A program made the position numbers and the translations under genes. Positions 8,551-16,267 of a stretch of DNA of 64,000 nucleotides are shown here, piece after piece. Source of the stretch: Candidatus Zixiibacteriota bacterium (GTDB lineage Bacteria; Zixibacteria; MSB-5A5; GN15; JAAZOE01); the NCBI GenBank assembly GCA_030668485.1, contig DAOUTW010000015.1:1-64000 (forward strand), given 5' to 3'. The first letter of the stretch is position 1, and each line of letters opens with the position of its first letter. Below the pieces are notes generated by a model, which was not told the origin of the DNA, did not search any database, and was given only the letters and a program-made list of their open reading frames with translations.

Positions 8551-8980
8551 GTACCGATTTGAGAAAATACTGTCGTACCGCGGCCATCAGGAGAAGCAGA
8601 AGCAGCGGAAACTGGCCGAGGTGAGAAAACTGGAACAGGCTCAGAATGATAAGATATCGGGTGTCATGAAAGACCGCTCAAGGACGCAGCGGAAGGAAGC
8701 CGAGCAACTAACAGGGACTCTCAATCCTGTCTGCCTGACCGGGTATTCGCGGTATTACCTGAAACTGAAGCAGGTGGAATTGACAGGCCGCGAATTGTTG
8801 CAGCAGATCGGGGTTGAAGTTGAAAAAAGACGACAGGCCCTGGTGGAAGCGACGCGGCAGAAAAAAATGTATGAAAAGCTGAAAGAACGCCACCTCGAAC
8901 GCTTTAATCACGAATATAACCTGGCCCTCCAAAAAGAAAACGATGAAATAGGTCAACAGGTGTTTTTACGCAACAATTAA
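8537..8980 (+). CDS. fliJ: Flagellar export protein FliJ
   Basis: FliJ is the coiled-coil stalk protein that sits in the FliI ring and escorts export chaperones. The 147 residues are almost entirely charged helix (RGHQEKQKQRKLAEVRKLEQAQ and EKRRQALVEATRQKKMYEKL), matching the family in size and position. It is the last gene of the flgB operon; a strong terminator follows 20 bases later. Confidence 0.9.
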   Translation: MSRFKYRFEKILSYRGHQEKQKQRKLAEVRKLEQAQNDKISGVMKDRSRTQRKEAEQLTGTLNPVCLTGYSRYYLKLKQVELTGRELLQQIGVEVEKRRQALVEATRQKKMYEKLKERHLERFNHEYNLALQKENDEIGQQVFLRNN

Positions 8981-8998
8981 TTCCTTCTCACCTCCTAA

Positions 8999-9031
8999 TA
9001 AAAAGCCCCGGTGATTCACCGGGGCTTTTTT
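8999..9031. terminator. Bidirectional rho-independent terminator between fliJ and the opposite-strand gene
   Basis: AAAAGCCCCGGTGA followed by a tight turn and TCACCGGGGCTTTTTTT: a GC-rich perfect stem with an A tract on one side and a T run on the other, so it can end transcription from both directions. It sits between the convergent genes fliJ (ending 8980) and the minus-strand gene ending 9053. Confidence 0.92.
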
Positions 9032-9052
9032 TGCTTGATGAGAGTGTATGCT

Positions 9053-10321
9053 CTATTTCATCAGCATCATTTTTTTGCTCTGGGTGATATCTTCGGTTTT
9101 GATTCTATAGAAATAGACTCCCGAAGCGAGCTCATTGCCATCGCGGTCAAGGCCGTCAAAAGTGATCGAATGATTTCCAGCCGGAAGGCTTTCATTTATC
9201 AGCCGCCGGATATTCTGCCCCAGGATATTGTAGACATCCATAACCACATGGCTGCGTTTCGGCAGGGCGAAGGCGATTGAGGTGACCGGGTTGAACGGAT
9301 TGGGATGATTCTGTTCCAGGCTGAAGGCGGCTGGGAGTATATTCTGATTATTATCATCGACAGCGGTTGAAAGATCAATGGAGATATTGCCGGAATGGAA
9401 CTCCGGATAAATTTTTACATTACTGAAAAGCTGGCCGAGTTGGAAGTAATATCCGCCGAATAAGGAATTGGTGGTATCAACGATTACATCCGAGGTCGTT
9501 CCGGTCACCTGACAGGTGAAATGTAGTTTGGCCAATTGACCGCTTCCGGAGGGGAGAAGGTTGCTGTCATCGAATCTGAGAATGACCATCACCTTTTTCT
9601 TGGAATCGTCGGCCAGACCCTCGACCACCACGGCATCGGATGCTCTGGTTCCGGCGACCGAGATCGAGTCGAAAACGATATTGTCCGACTCATAGCGGAG
9701 TGGTAGACTGATATTGTAAACCGGATGTTGGTTATAGCCATAAACTCCGACCTGGAACCGCTCACCGGGAACAACATCGATATCATCGACCCAGACCGAA
9801 TCATCGAGAGAGGGAGCGAAGGTGTTATCGACATAACCTCTTTCGAAAATCGGTACATAAGAAGCATCATCCTTGGTGACGAACTTCGCGGCGCGAGTGG
9901 TGTCGAACGGAATTAATCTGGTTTCATAGTTGTCAGGTACGGTCAGATGAATACGGGCCAGCAAACCGCTGCCGGGACCGACCTCCTCTTCGCTATCGAA
10001 ATAAAACCCCCCGATATGACAGATGGCGGCAGTATCGTCGATTTCGACAATGGTTATAAATCTGCTTTCGACACGGCTGCCGACAAATGATACTGAGTCT
10101 ATCATAAGATCGGGATAGGTGTATGTAAGCGGCAAGTCAAAGCCATTGATAGTATCAGAATTAGTAAAAAAGATGTCAAGGATTGCCTTTTGACCGGAAT
10201 GGGTGGCTATTGAATCGATCCAGAGGGTGTCGGTGGATCGGTAATCCAGCAGGGTCTGGCCACTGGCGGCAGTGGCAAATAAAAGCAGGGCCAGAACAAT
10301 GATGTGAGGACTTTTTCTCAT
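9053..10321 (-). CDS. Secreted protein with two cohesin-like domains and a T9SS/FlgD-Ig-type C-terminal tail
   Basis: The 422-residue protein has a cleavable signal peptide (residues 1-21, ending ATAASG), then two similar beta-rich domains (about 30-170 and 175-320), each with the pattern of cohesin-like modules (ITVEIDD, ARIHLTVPD; PLRYESDNIVFDSISV, AKLHFTCQV). The last 90 residues are a FlgD-Ig-like sorting domain that begins SLEQNHPNPFNPVT and ends FYRIKTEDITQSKKMMLMK, as in type IX secretion cargo. It is not FlgD: there is no hook-cap N-terminus and it has a signal peptide. It lies on the strand opposite to all flagellar genes, in the place where fliK-flgD-flgE often sit. The target and function are unknown. 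Confidence 0.85.
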   Translation of the reverse strand: MRKSPHIIVLALLLFATAASGQTLLDYRSTDTLWIDSIATHSGQKAILDIFFTNSDTINGFDLPLTYTYPDLMIDSVSFVGSRVESRFITIVEIDDTAAICHIGGFYFDSEEEVGPGSGLLARIHLTVPDNYETRLIPFDTTRAAKFVTKDDASYVPIFERGYVDNTFAPSLDDSVWVDDIDVVPGERFQVGVYGYNQHPVYNISLPLRYESDNIVFDSISVAGTRASDAVVVEGLADDSKKKVMVILRFDDSNLLPSGSGQLAKLHFTCQVTGTTSDVIVDTTNSLFGGYYFQLGQLFSNVKIYPEFHSGNISIDLSTAVDDNNQNILPAAFSLEQNHPNPFNPVTSIAFALPKRSHVVMDVYNILGQNIRRLINESLPAGNHSITFDGLDRDGNELASGVYFYRIKTEDITQSKKMMLMK

Positions 10322-10398
10322 TATGCCATCGGGTTGAGGTTATTTCCAGAAAGTCTAGAGCAAATACGATGCAGAAAACCCGGATTGTGCTCTTTAAT

Positions 10399-10426
10399 CT
10401 ATCGGCAAGGCCTGGCGGGGCCTATA
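10399..10426 (-). promoter_or_regulatory. Possible sigma-28 promoter for the minus-strand secreted protein
   Basis: Read on the minus strand: TATA, 16 bases, then GCCGATAG. The -10 element is one base from the consensus GCCGATAA; the -35 is weaker (TAAA expected) and the spacer is one base long. It would start a transcript about 70 bases before the start codon at 10321. Confidence 0.35.
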
Positions 10427-10799
10427 AGTAGTGAATCTGTAATAAGATATCTAAAATCCAAATCCAATATAATAACTGACAGGAAATAGTACAACTGTTT
10501 TTTGGGTACCCCCGGAAATTAAGTTCTGCAATTTATTGCTCACATTTCTTGAAGTCTGCTCACCTCCTTTCATCCTTATGCAGCGGGAAGTTTCGGCACC
10601 CAATTTTGGCTCAAAAAAGGAATTGAAATTCTCCCAATTCACCGGTGGATTGCAACGGGCGAAGGGAAAGAATTGCTATACCAATCCGGAGAAATCTTCC
10701 AGATTTAGCTTTTAGGCGCGGTTAATCGAACCCCTGGTCGCATTTCAATCGCATTGTATTACAACACGTTACGGTGATTATTGGATGATTCGTCGATAA

Positions 10800-10815
10800 T
10801 GGCATACCCCTTGCC
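10800..10815 (+). promoter_or_regulatory. Sigma-54 promoter upstream of flgF
   Basis: TGGCATACCCCTTGCC has GG and GC separated by ten bases, as sigma-54 requires, and matches the -24/-12 consensus except at the variable positions. Transcription would start near 10826, just before the GGAGGA ribosome site (10828-10833) and the flgF ATG at 10840. The same very short leader design is seen at flgB. Confidence 0.75.
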
Positions 10816-10839
10816 AAGGTAGAAGCTGGAGGAATATCT

Positions 10840-11577
10840 ATGCTTAAAGGCATATACAAAGCAGCCTCGGGGATGATACCCCGAATGAAGCAGCAAGAAA
10901 TAAGAGCCAACAACATCGCCAATGCGTCAACACCGGGATTTAAGAAAGATTCGGTCTTTCTTAAGGAGCTCGATGCTGTTCAGCGGTCGACAATGCCGAC
11001 GAGATCTGACTGGCAGACGCCGATGATTGATCAGGTCTACACCGATTACACTCAGGGCAGTTTCAGCCGTACCGCCAACTCGCTGGATATGGCTATCGAA
11101 GGAAACGGTTTTTTCGTTCTGGAAAGCCCGGAAGGGGAGATGCAGCAATATACCCGCAACGGTAATTTTGCAGTCAGTACCGAGGGTTTCCTGGTCAATA
11201 ACGAAGGCCTGCGAGTACTGGGTGACGGCGGACCGATTGAGGTTGGTAACGGCACCGTTGATATCAGTGAATCGGGGGAGGTCCTCGTCGACGGCAGCGC
11301 CGTCGGGCGGGTGCAGATAGTCGATTTCCCCGACAAATCGGCCCTGGCGAAAGTTGGGAGCTCCGGATTTATGGTCGATGAGTCGGTGGAATCGGAACCG
11401 GCTGCGGCCTTTTCGATTCGGCAGGGATATCTGGAACAGGCGAATATCAATGTGATCAAGGAGATGGTCGGGATGATCATCGCCCTGCGGCATTTTGAAT
11501 CGGGCGCGAAGGCGCTGCAATCGCAGGATGAGTCGCTGACCACATTATTCAATCAAGTTGGAAGAACACGATTGTAA
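10840..11577 (+). CDS. flgF: Flagellar basal-body rod protein FlgF
   Basis: FlgF is a proximal rod protein. The 245 residues begin with the rod motif IYKAASGMIPRMKQQEIRAN and NIANASTPGFKKD, have the central LDMAIEGNGFFVLESPEG segment shared by FlgE/F/G, and end with the helix VIKEMVGMIIALRHFESGAKAL. It opens the flgF-flgG-flgA-flgH-flgI-flgJ operon under the sigma-54 site. FlgF and FlgG are related; the assignment rests on order and on the more divergent N-terminus here. Confidence 0.92.
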   Translation: MLKGIYKAASGMIPRMKQQEIRANNIANASTPGFKKDSVFLKELDAVQRSTMPTRSDWQTPMIDQVYTDYTQGSFSRTANSLDMAIEGNGFFVLESPEGEMQQYTRNGNFAVSTEGFLVNNEGLRVLGDGGPIEVGNGTVDISESGEVLVDGSAVGRVQIVDFPDKSALAKVGSSGFMVDESVESEPAAAFSIRQGYLEQANINVIKEMVGMIIALRHFESGAKALQSQDESLTTLFNQVGRTRL

Positions 11578-11592
11578 ATAAAGGATCGCGCT

Positions 11593-12381
11593 ATGATTAA
11601 AGCGATGAACACCGCCGCCACCGGGATGGTGGCACAACAGGCCAGCATTGATAACATTGCCAACAACCTGGCCAACGTCAATACCACCGGCTTCAAGAAG
11701 GCACGGGTGGAATTTCAGGACATACTTTATCAAAACTTCCGTAAGGCGGGAACGCCCACGGCTATCGGAGCTACTGCGCCGGTTAATCTGGATGTCGGAT
11801 ACGGCACCAGGGCGGTGGCGACCAGCCGCGAATTTTCCCCGGGGTCGATACAAATAACCAAGAATCCGACCGACCTGGCGATTGCCGGCAACGGATTTTT
11901 CCAGATTCAGATGCCGGACGGAACCAATGGCTATACTCGCGATGGCTCTTTTAAAATTTCAGCCGATGGGCAACTGGTGACGACCGATGGTTTTATGATG
12001 ACGCCGGAAATTACCATTCCTGAAGACGCCACCGATTTGTCGGTAGCGATTGACGGTCAGGTATTCATTTTAGTGGTTGGTAACGATGTCCCGCAGCAGG
12101 TCGGCCAGATAGAGCTGGCTCGATTCATCAACGCGGCCGGTCTTTCGGCCGTCGGACACAACCTTTACCGGGAAACTCCGGCTTCGGGAAATCCGATTAC
12201 CGGTACTCCGGGGACAGAAGGGCTGGGGTCGCTGGATCAGGGTAATCTGGAAGCATCCAATGTGTCGGTGGTCGATGAGATGGTGAATATGATCATGGCC
12301 CAGCGGGCATATGAAATCAACTCCAAGGTGATCCAGACCTCGGATGATATGTCACAAACGATAAATAACCTTAAGAGGTAA
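11593..12381 (+). CDS. flgG: Flagellar distal rod protein FlgG
   Basis: FlgG forms the distal rod that runs through the P and L rings. The 262-residue sequence is strongly conserved: MNTAATGMVAQQASIDNIANNLANVNTTGFKK, the core DLAIAGNGFFQIQMPDG, and the C-terminal VVDEMVNMIMAQRAYEINSKVIQ. Fifteen bases separate it from flgF and two from flgA, so it is in the same operon. Confidence 0.97.
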   Translation: MIKAMNTAATGMVAQQASIDNIANNLANVNTTGFKKARVEFQDILYQNFRKAGTPTAIGATAPVNLDVGYGTRAVATSREFSPGSIQITKNPTDLAIAGNGFFQIQMPDGTNGYTRDGSFKISADGQLVTTDGFMMTPEITIPEDATDLSVAIDGQVFILVVGNDVPQQVGQIELARFINAAGLSAVGHNLYRETPASGNPITGTPGTEGLGSLDQGNLEASNVSVVDEMVNMIMAQRAYEINSKVIQTSDDMSQTINNLKR

Positions 12382-12383
12382 TA

Positions 12384-13064
12384 ATGTCGCGCTTGCTGAT
12401 GATACTTTGTTGTCTGGTAATTTTGGTTCAGGCGGTCCCGGCTGAGACGCTGGAACAATACCTGTCTGATAAAATCGTCGCCGATTATCGACTCGACCCG
12501 GAAAAAGTTCGGATAACGGTGGTACGATCCGGTCTTAAGAATACCGAAGTCGATGGCTTTGAAGTCGAAGCTTACCCGGTGACTCATGCGGAACCCAGGG
12601 GACGATTTCCGATGAAGGTGGAGTTGTACCGGGATGGTTCCCGTGTGGAAAAAGGATCGGTTTCGCTCGATATCAGGATTTTTGCCGATCTGCCGATTCC
12701 AATCCAGAATATCAAGCGTCATGAATTGCTGACCGAAGATATGTTCACCTATAAGCGATTTGATATTACTACCATCACCGAAAAGTTGCTGACCGACCCA
12801 TCACAATGGGAAGGATGCCGCGCCAAGCATAACCTGACAGCCGATCGTTATATCCCGATGAGACGGGTGGAAAAACTGCCGGATGTGGAAAACGGTCAAT
12901 CGGTTATGATCGTCGGCAACGGTGGATTTCTGGAGATTCGCGCTCGGGGTCAGGCACTTCAGAACGGGGCTATCGGCGAGAAGATAAAAGTTAAAAATGT
13001 GGATTCACGGAAAATATTAACAGCCACAGTGACCGCCCCCGGGGTGGTAGAAATAACCATCTGA
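12384..13064 (+). CDS. flgA: Flagellar P-ring assembly chaperone FlgA
   Basis: FlgA is a periplasmic chaperone for FlgI polymerisation. The 226-residue protein has a signal peptide (1-19, ending VQAVPA), then an SAF-type domain at about 110-225, with the typical KRHELLTEDMFTYKRFDIT, then NGGFLEIRARGQALQNGAIGEKIKVKN. It lies directly before the ring genes flgH and flgI, as expected for its function. Confidence 0.92.
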   Translation: MSRLLMILCCLVILVQAVPAETLEQYLSDKIVADYRLDPEKVRITVVRSGLKNTEVDGFEVEAYPVTHAEPRGRFPMKVELYRDGSRVEKGSVSLDIRIFADLPIPIQNIKRHELLTEDMFTYKRFDITTITEKLLTDPSQWEGCRAKHNLTADRYIPMRRVEKLPDVENGQSVMIVGNGGFLEIRARGQALQNGAIGEKIKVKNVDSRKILTATVTAPGVVEITI

Positions 13065-13080
13065 TTCATAGGAGGATGGG

Positions 13081-13668
13081 ATGAGTTTAAAACGCATAGT
13101 AATTGTAACCCTGATTTTGATTCTGCTGCCGTTCACGCTGAAGGTGCAGGGTGGAGATTTCGGGCAGGGAAATTCGTTGTTTTCGGATATCAAGGCGCAC
13201 AAAGTCGGTGATATCCTGACAGTCAACATTTACGAAAACACCCAGGCAACCAATAAGGCGGAAACCAAGACCGAGAAATCAGGCCAGTCATCCGCCTCCG
13301 GAGGACCGGGAAGTGGTTTTCTCGATTTTATTCCGCTCTTCGGCGCCAAAATGGAGAGTAAGAACTCCTTTGGCGGCAAAGGTGAAAATCTGCGCAATCG
13401 CAATCTGCGGGCCAAGATGTCGGTGACGGTGGTGGCCGTAAAGGAAAACGGCGACCTGGTCATTGAGGGGACACGCACAGTCGCTATTTCCACCGATAAA
13501 GAAACTCTGACCTTGACCGGAATCGTGCGGCAGCGGGATATATCGAGCAATAACAGCATCGAATCGTACCTGATTGCCGATGCCGAAATATCATACCGGG
13601 GCAAAGGCTCGATTACCAATGCCAGCCGTCCCGGACCGGTGATGCGCTTTCTTAACTGGCTGTTTTAG
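13081..13668 (+). CDS. flgH: Flagellar L-ring protein FlgH, without a lipobox cysteine
   Basis: FlgH forms the outer-membrane L ring. The 195-residue protein has a hydrophobic N-terminal signal (about 4-22), the family segments SLFSDIKAHKVGDILTVNI and NLRAKMSVTVVAVKENGDLVIEG, and a C-terminal ISYRGKGSITNASRPGPVMRF. Well-studied FlgH proteins are lipoproteins with an N-terminal cysteine, yet no cysteine occurs anywhere in this sequence, so it must be processed as a non-lipidated protein or be anchored otherwise. The start ATG follows GGAGGATGGG. Confidence 0.94.
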   Translation: MSLKRIVIVTLILILLPFTLKVQGGDFGQGNSLFSDIKAHKVGDILTVNIYENTQATNKAETKTEKSGQSSASGGPGSGFLDFIPLFGAKMESKNSFGGKGENLRNRNLRAKMSVTVVAVKENGDLVIEGTRTVAISTDKETLTLTGIVRQRDISSNNSIESYLIADAEISYRGKGSITNASRPGPVMRFLNWLF

Positions 13669-13678
13669 AGGTTTTGAC

Positions 13679-14788
13679 ATGGATGTTTTGAAAAAATTAC
13701 TGACGCTGATAGTCTTACTCGCTATCACGAGCGGTGTCTTTGCGGCCAACACCGTCCGCATTAAGGATATCACTCATTATCGCAGCGACGCTGAAATAGA
13801 CCTGATCGGATACGGCCTGATCATCGGTCTCGACGGCTCGGGCGACGGCAAGGGAACCCAATTTACCATCCAGGCCCTGGTAAATATGATGGAAAGAATG
13901 GGTTTGACGGTCAATCCCAAGCAGGTCAAAGTTAAAAATGTTGCCGCTGTAATGGTTACCTCCCGGATCACTTCGGCTCATCAGCCGGGCTCCCGGATTG
14001 ATGTCACCGTCTCCTCGGTAGGGGATGCTACTTCATTGCAGGGTGGAATGCTTCTGATGACACCTCTGTCATCTCTTGAGGGTATCGTTTATGGCGTAGC
14101 TCAGGGAGCAATATCGATCGGTGGTTTCAATGTGCAGCTCGATGACGGCAATAAAATTGTGAACAATTACACTCTCGTCGGGCGTGTGCCCGGCGGCGGC
14201 CTCGTGCAAACCTCCCCCCCTGAAGGCGGAGACAACAAAGACCTCTATCTGACGCTTTTGAATCCCGATTATACGACAGCTTCTCGAATTGTAGATCGAG
14301 TCAACCTCAAATACGGCCTGGCCGCCTATGCCGTCGATGAAGCAACCGTGCGGGTGAGGGTGCCGGATTCTCTGGCCCATCCCAATGATCGTTTGAAGTT
14401 TATGTCAACCGTCGGTAGACTGCGCGTCGCTCCCGATGCCGTCGCCAAGGTTGTTATCAATGAAAAAACCGGTACAATTGTCGCCGGTCAGCATGTCTCC
14501 ATCTCACCGGTTGCACTGGCTCATGGAAATATCACTATCAGTGTACGAACGACCCCGGTTATCTCACAGCCGAACGCTTTCTCTGACGGTGAAACGGTGG
14601 TGACATCGCAATCAAGGTTGACAGTCGAGGAGGAAATGGCACGAGTAGTTCGTTTACCGGAAATCGTAACTATTTCTCAAATAGCGACCGCCTTGAATAA
14701 TATCGGGGCCACGCCTCGCGATATAATCGCCATTTTCCAGGCTCTCAAGGAGACCGGGGCATTGCGCGCCGAACTGGTAATGATGTAA
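13679..14788 (+). CDS. flgI: Flagellar P-ring protein FlgI
   Basis: FlgI forms the periplasmic P ring around the rod. The 369-residue protein has a signal peptide (1-22, ending GVFA) and the conserved core: IKDITHYRSDAEIDLIGYGLIIGLDGSGD, then VKVKNVAAVMVTSRI, GTIVAGQHVSISPVALAHGNI and the C-terminal ATPRDIIAIFQALKETGAL. The length is standard. It is joined to flgJ without a gap (flgJ ATG at 14789). Confidence 0.97.
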   Translation: MDVLKKLLTLIVLLAITSGVFAANTVRIKDITHYRSDAEIDLIGYGLIIGLDGSGDGKGTQFTIQALVNMMERMGLTVNPKQVKVKNVAAVMVTSRITSAHQPGSRIDVTVSSVGDATSLQGGMLLMTPLSSLEGIVYGVAQGAISIGGFNVQLDDGNKIVNNYTLVGRVPGGGLVQTSPPEGGDNKDLYLTLLNPDYTTASRIVDRVNLKYGLAAYAVDEATVRVRVPDSLAHPNDRLKFMSTVGRLRVAPDAVAKVVINEKTGTIVAGQHVSISPVALAHGNITISVRTTPVISQPNAFSDGETVVTSQSRLTVEEEMARVVRLPEIVTISQIATALNNIGATPRDIIAIFQALKETGALRAELVMM

Positions 14789-15706
14789 ATGGAAATTCCG
14801 TCTGAAAATATCAGCCTGAAATCGCTTCAGCCCCAGGAGAAAAAAATCTCCAAGGGATTGAGCGAATCGCTGGAGACTAAAAAGTATCGTCTGAAGAAAG
14901 CGACGAAGGAGTTCGAGTCTTTCTTTATGCTGCATATGCTTAAAGCGATGCGTAAAACCATCCCCCAATCGGAGATGTTCAACGGCGGCCTCGGGCAGGA
15001 TATGTATACTTCGATGTTCGATGAGGAATTGTCGCGCAAAGTCGCCGGAAGCAGCCCCAACAGCCTGTCGGAAATACTCTATAAGTCGCTGGAGAAACAT
15101 CTCGAAGCGACTGCGCCCGATGTTATTCCAGGAACCAAAAAAGGCACCGAAGTTCCAACCTCGATAGCAGAAACTCGCAGGATGGAGACCAACAAATTTA
15201 ATCAGGCGGTATCTTCGCCGAAGGTAACGAAGCCGGTTGAAAAAGAGGAGCCAAAACCAGCTTTGCCGGTCGAAAGAGTCACTCAACCCAAACCTAAAAT
15301 AACCAGCGATCCGATTCTGAAGGAATTCGGCCTCACTATAGATAAGGCATCGCGAAAATATGATGTCGATTCACGGCTAATATACTCGGTAATCGTCGCC
15401 GAATCGGGCGGGAAGCCCGATGCCGTATCGCCGAAGGGGGCCAAAGGATTGATGCAGTTGATCGATAGTACGGCGGTCGAGATGGGTGTGGCTGACAGTC
15501 TCAATCCGCACGAAAACATAGTTGGCGGCACTAAATACCTGCGTCAACTGCTCGATCGTTATGATGGCAACCTGAAACTGACCCTGGCGGCATACAATGC
15601 CGGACCGGGGACTGTTTCAAAATACAACGGTGTTCCGCCCTATTCTGAAACACGGCAATATATTGAAAATGTATTGGGGCGGCTCCATAGCGCAAAAAAA
15701 CCGTAA
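14789..15706 (+). CDS. flgJ: FlgJ: rod-binding domain fused to an SLT lytic transglycosylase
   Basis: FlgJ caps the growing rod and opens peptidoglycan for it. The N-terminal rod-binding domain (about 30-115) shows KKATKEFESFFMLHMLKAMRKT and NGGLGQDMYTSMFDEELSRKV. After a 70-residue Pro/Lys/Glu linker, residues about 185-300 form a Slt70-type lytic transglycosylase: the catalytic Glu205 is in VIVAESGGKPDAVS, followed by GAKGLMQL, LTLAAYNAGPGTV and YSETRQYIENVL. In enterobacteria the second domain is instead a GH73 glucosaminidase, so this protein has a different enzyme in the same place. No signal peptide is seen, in line with export through the flagellum. Confidence 0.92.
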   Translation: MEIPSENISLKSLQPQEKKISKGLSESLETKKYRLKKATKEFESFFMLHMLKAMRKTIPQSEMFNGGLGQDMYTSMFDEELSRKVAGSSPNSLSEILYKSLEKHLEATAPDVIPGTKKGTEVPTSIAETRRMETNKFNQAVSSPKVTKPVEKEEPKPALPVERVTQPKPKITSDPILKEFGLTIDKASRKYDVDSRLIYSVIVAESGGKPDAVSPKGAKGLMQLIDSTAVEMGVADSLNPHENIVGGTKYLRQLLDRYDGNLKLTLAAYNAGPGTVSKYNGVPPYSETRQYIENVLGRLHSAKKP

Positions 15707-15735
15707 TGGATTAAAGCTTTGAGCTAAAGTGAATT

Positions 15736-16266
15736 ATGAAGATAGCCGAAAATAATAGAGTGGATGGAGCCATAGAAAAACTATTGGACAGACTCATCAG
15801 TGTCATCGGTGACGAGGCAGTGCTGTTCGAAAAGTTCCTGCAATTGCTGGAACGGCAGCAGCAAGCTCTGATAACCAATGGTACCGATGAACTCAAGGCG
15901 GTGACCGCTCAGTTGCAGGAGGTTGTTTCGCAATCGCAGCGACTGGAGCAGCAGCGGGTTGCCACGGTCGATGAAATCCGTGAACACGGCGATTCCGACA
16001 CCGACTTGAATGTCTCGCAGATTTGTGAAATGGCTGATTCCGCTCGGTCAAACCAGTTGCAGACCTTTCGCGATACGATTCTCGGTTTATATGGTCGTAT
16101 CGAGGAAACGCGGATGCGCAACGGTTTATTGATCGAGCAATCGCTGGAACAGATTCAGAATACAGTTGAGGTAATCGGCAGGATTCCGGCCCAGAAAGAG
16201 ACATATCATAAGCATGGAGGCTACTCCAAGGAATTAAATCGCCTTGGGGTGGACAGGAGAGTCTAA
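15736..16266 (+). CDS. flgN: FlgN-family flagellar chaperone
   Basis: FlgN is a cytoplasmic export chaperone for the hook-filament junction proteins FlgK and FlgL. The 176-residue helical protein has the family arrangement: an N-terminal helix with LFEKFLQLLERQQQALI and TDELKAVTAQLQEVVSQSQRLEQQR, then a C-terminal helix with RNGLLIEQSLEQIQNTVEVI. It lies directly in front of flgK, its expected client. A second protein of this type is encoded at 28581-29033. Confidence 0.85.
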   Translation: MKIAENNRVDGAIEKLLDRLISVIGDEAVLFEKFLQLLERQQQALITNGTDELKAVTAQLQEVVSQSQRLEQQRVATVDEIREHGDSDTDLNVSQICEMADSARSNQLQTFRDTILGLYGRIEETRMRNGLLIEQSLEQIQNTVEVIGRIPAQKETYHKHGGYSKELNRLGVDRRV

Positions 16267-16267
16267 T

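Larger units (their letters stand above)
10322..10839. other. 518-bp divergent intergenic region
   Basis: This lies between the minus-strand secreted-protein gene and flgF. It holds a sigma-54 site just before flgF and a possible minus-strand sigma-28-like site (both listed). Short frames are present (for example 63 codons on the minus strand at 10451-10642), but none has a recognisable product, although AAAGGAGGTGAGC at about 10556-10568 on the minus strand looks like a ribosome site. I see no RNA gene. Confidence 0.6.

Noticed and set aside
9053-10321. Calling the minus-strand gene FlgD because of its FlgD-Ig-like end
   Set aside because: It has a Sec signal peptide, two extracytoplasmic beta domains and the NPFNP tail of secretion cargo, and lacks the FlgD N-terminal hook-cap region.
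10451-10642. A 63-codon minus-strand frame in the flgF upstream region
   Set aside because: No recognisable product; the ribosome-site-like AAAGGAGGTG is inside the frame, not before its start.
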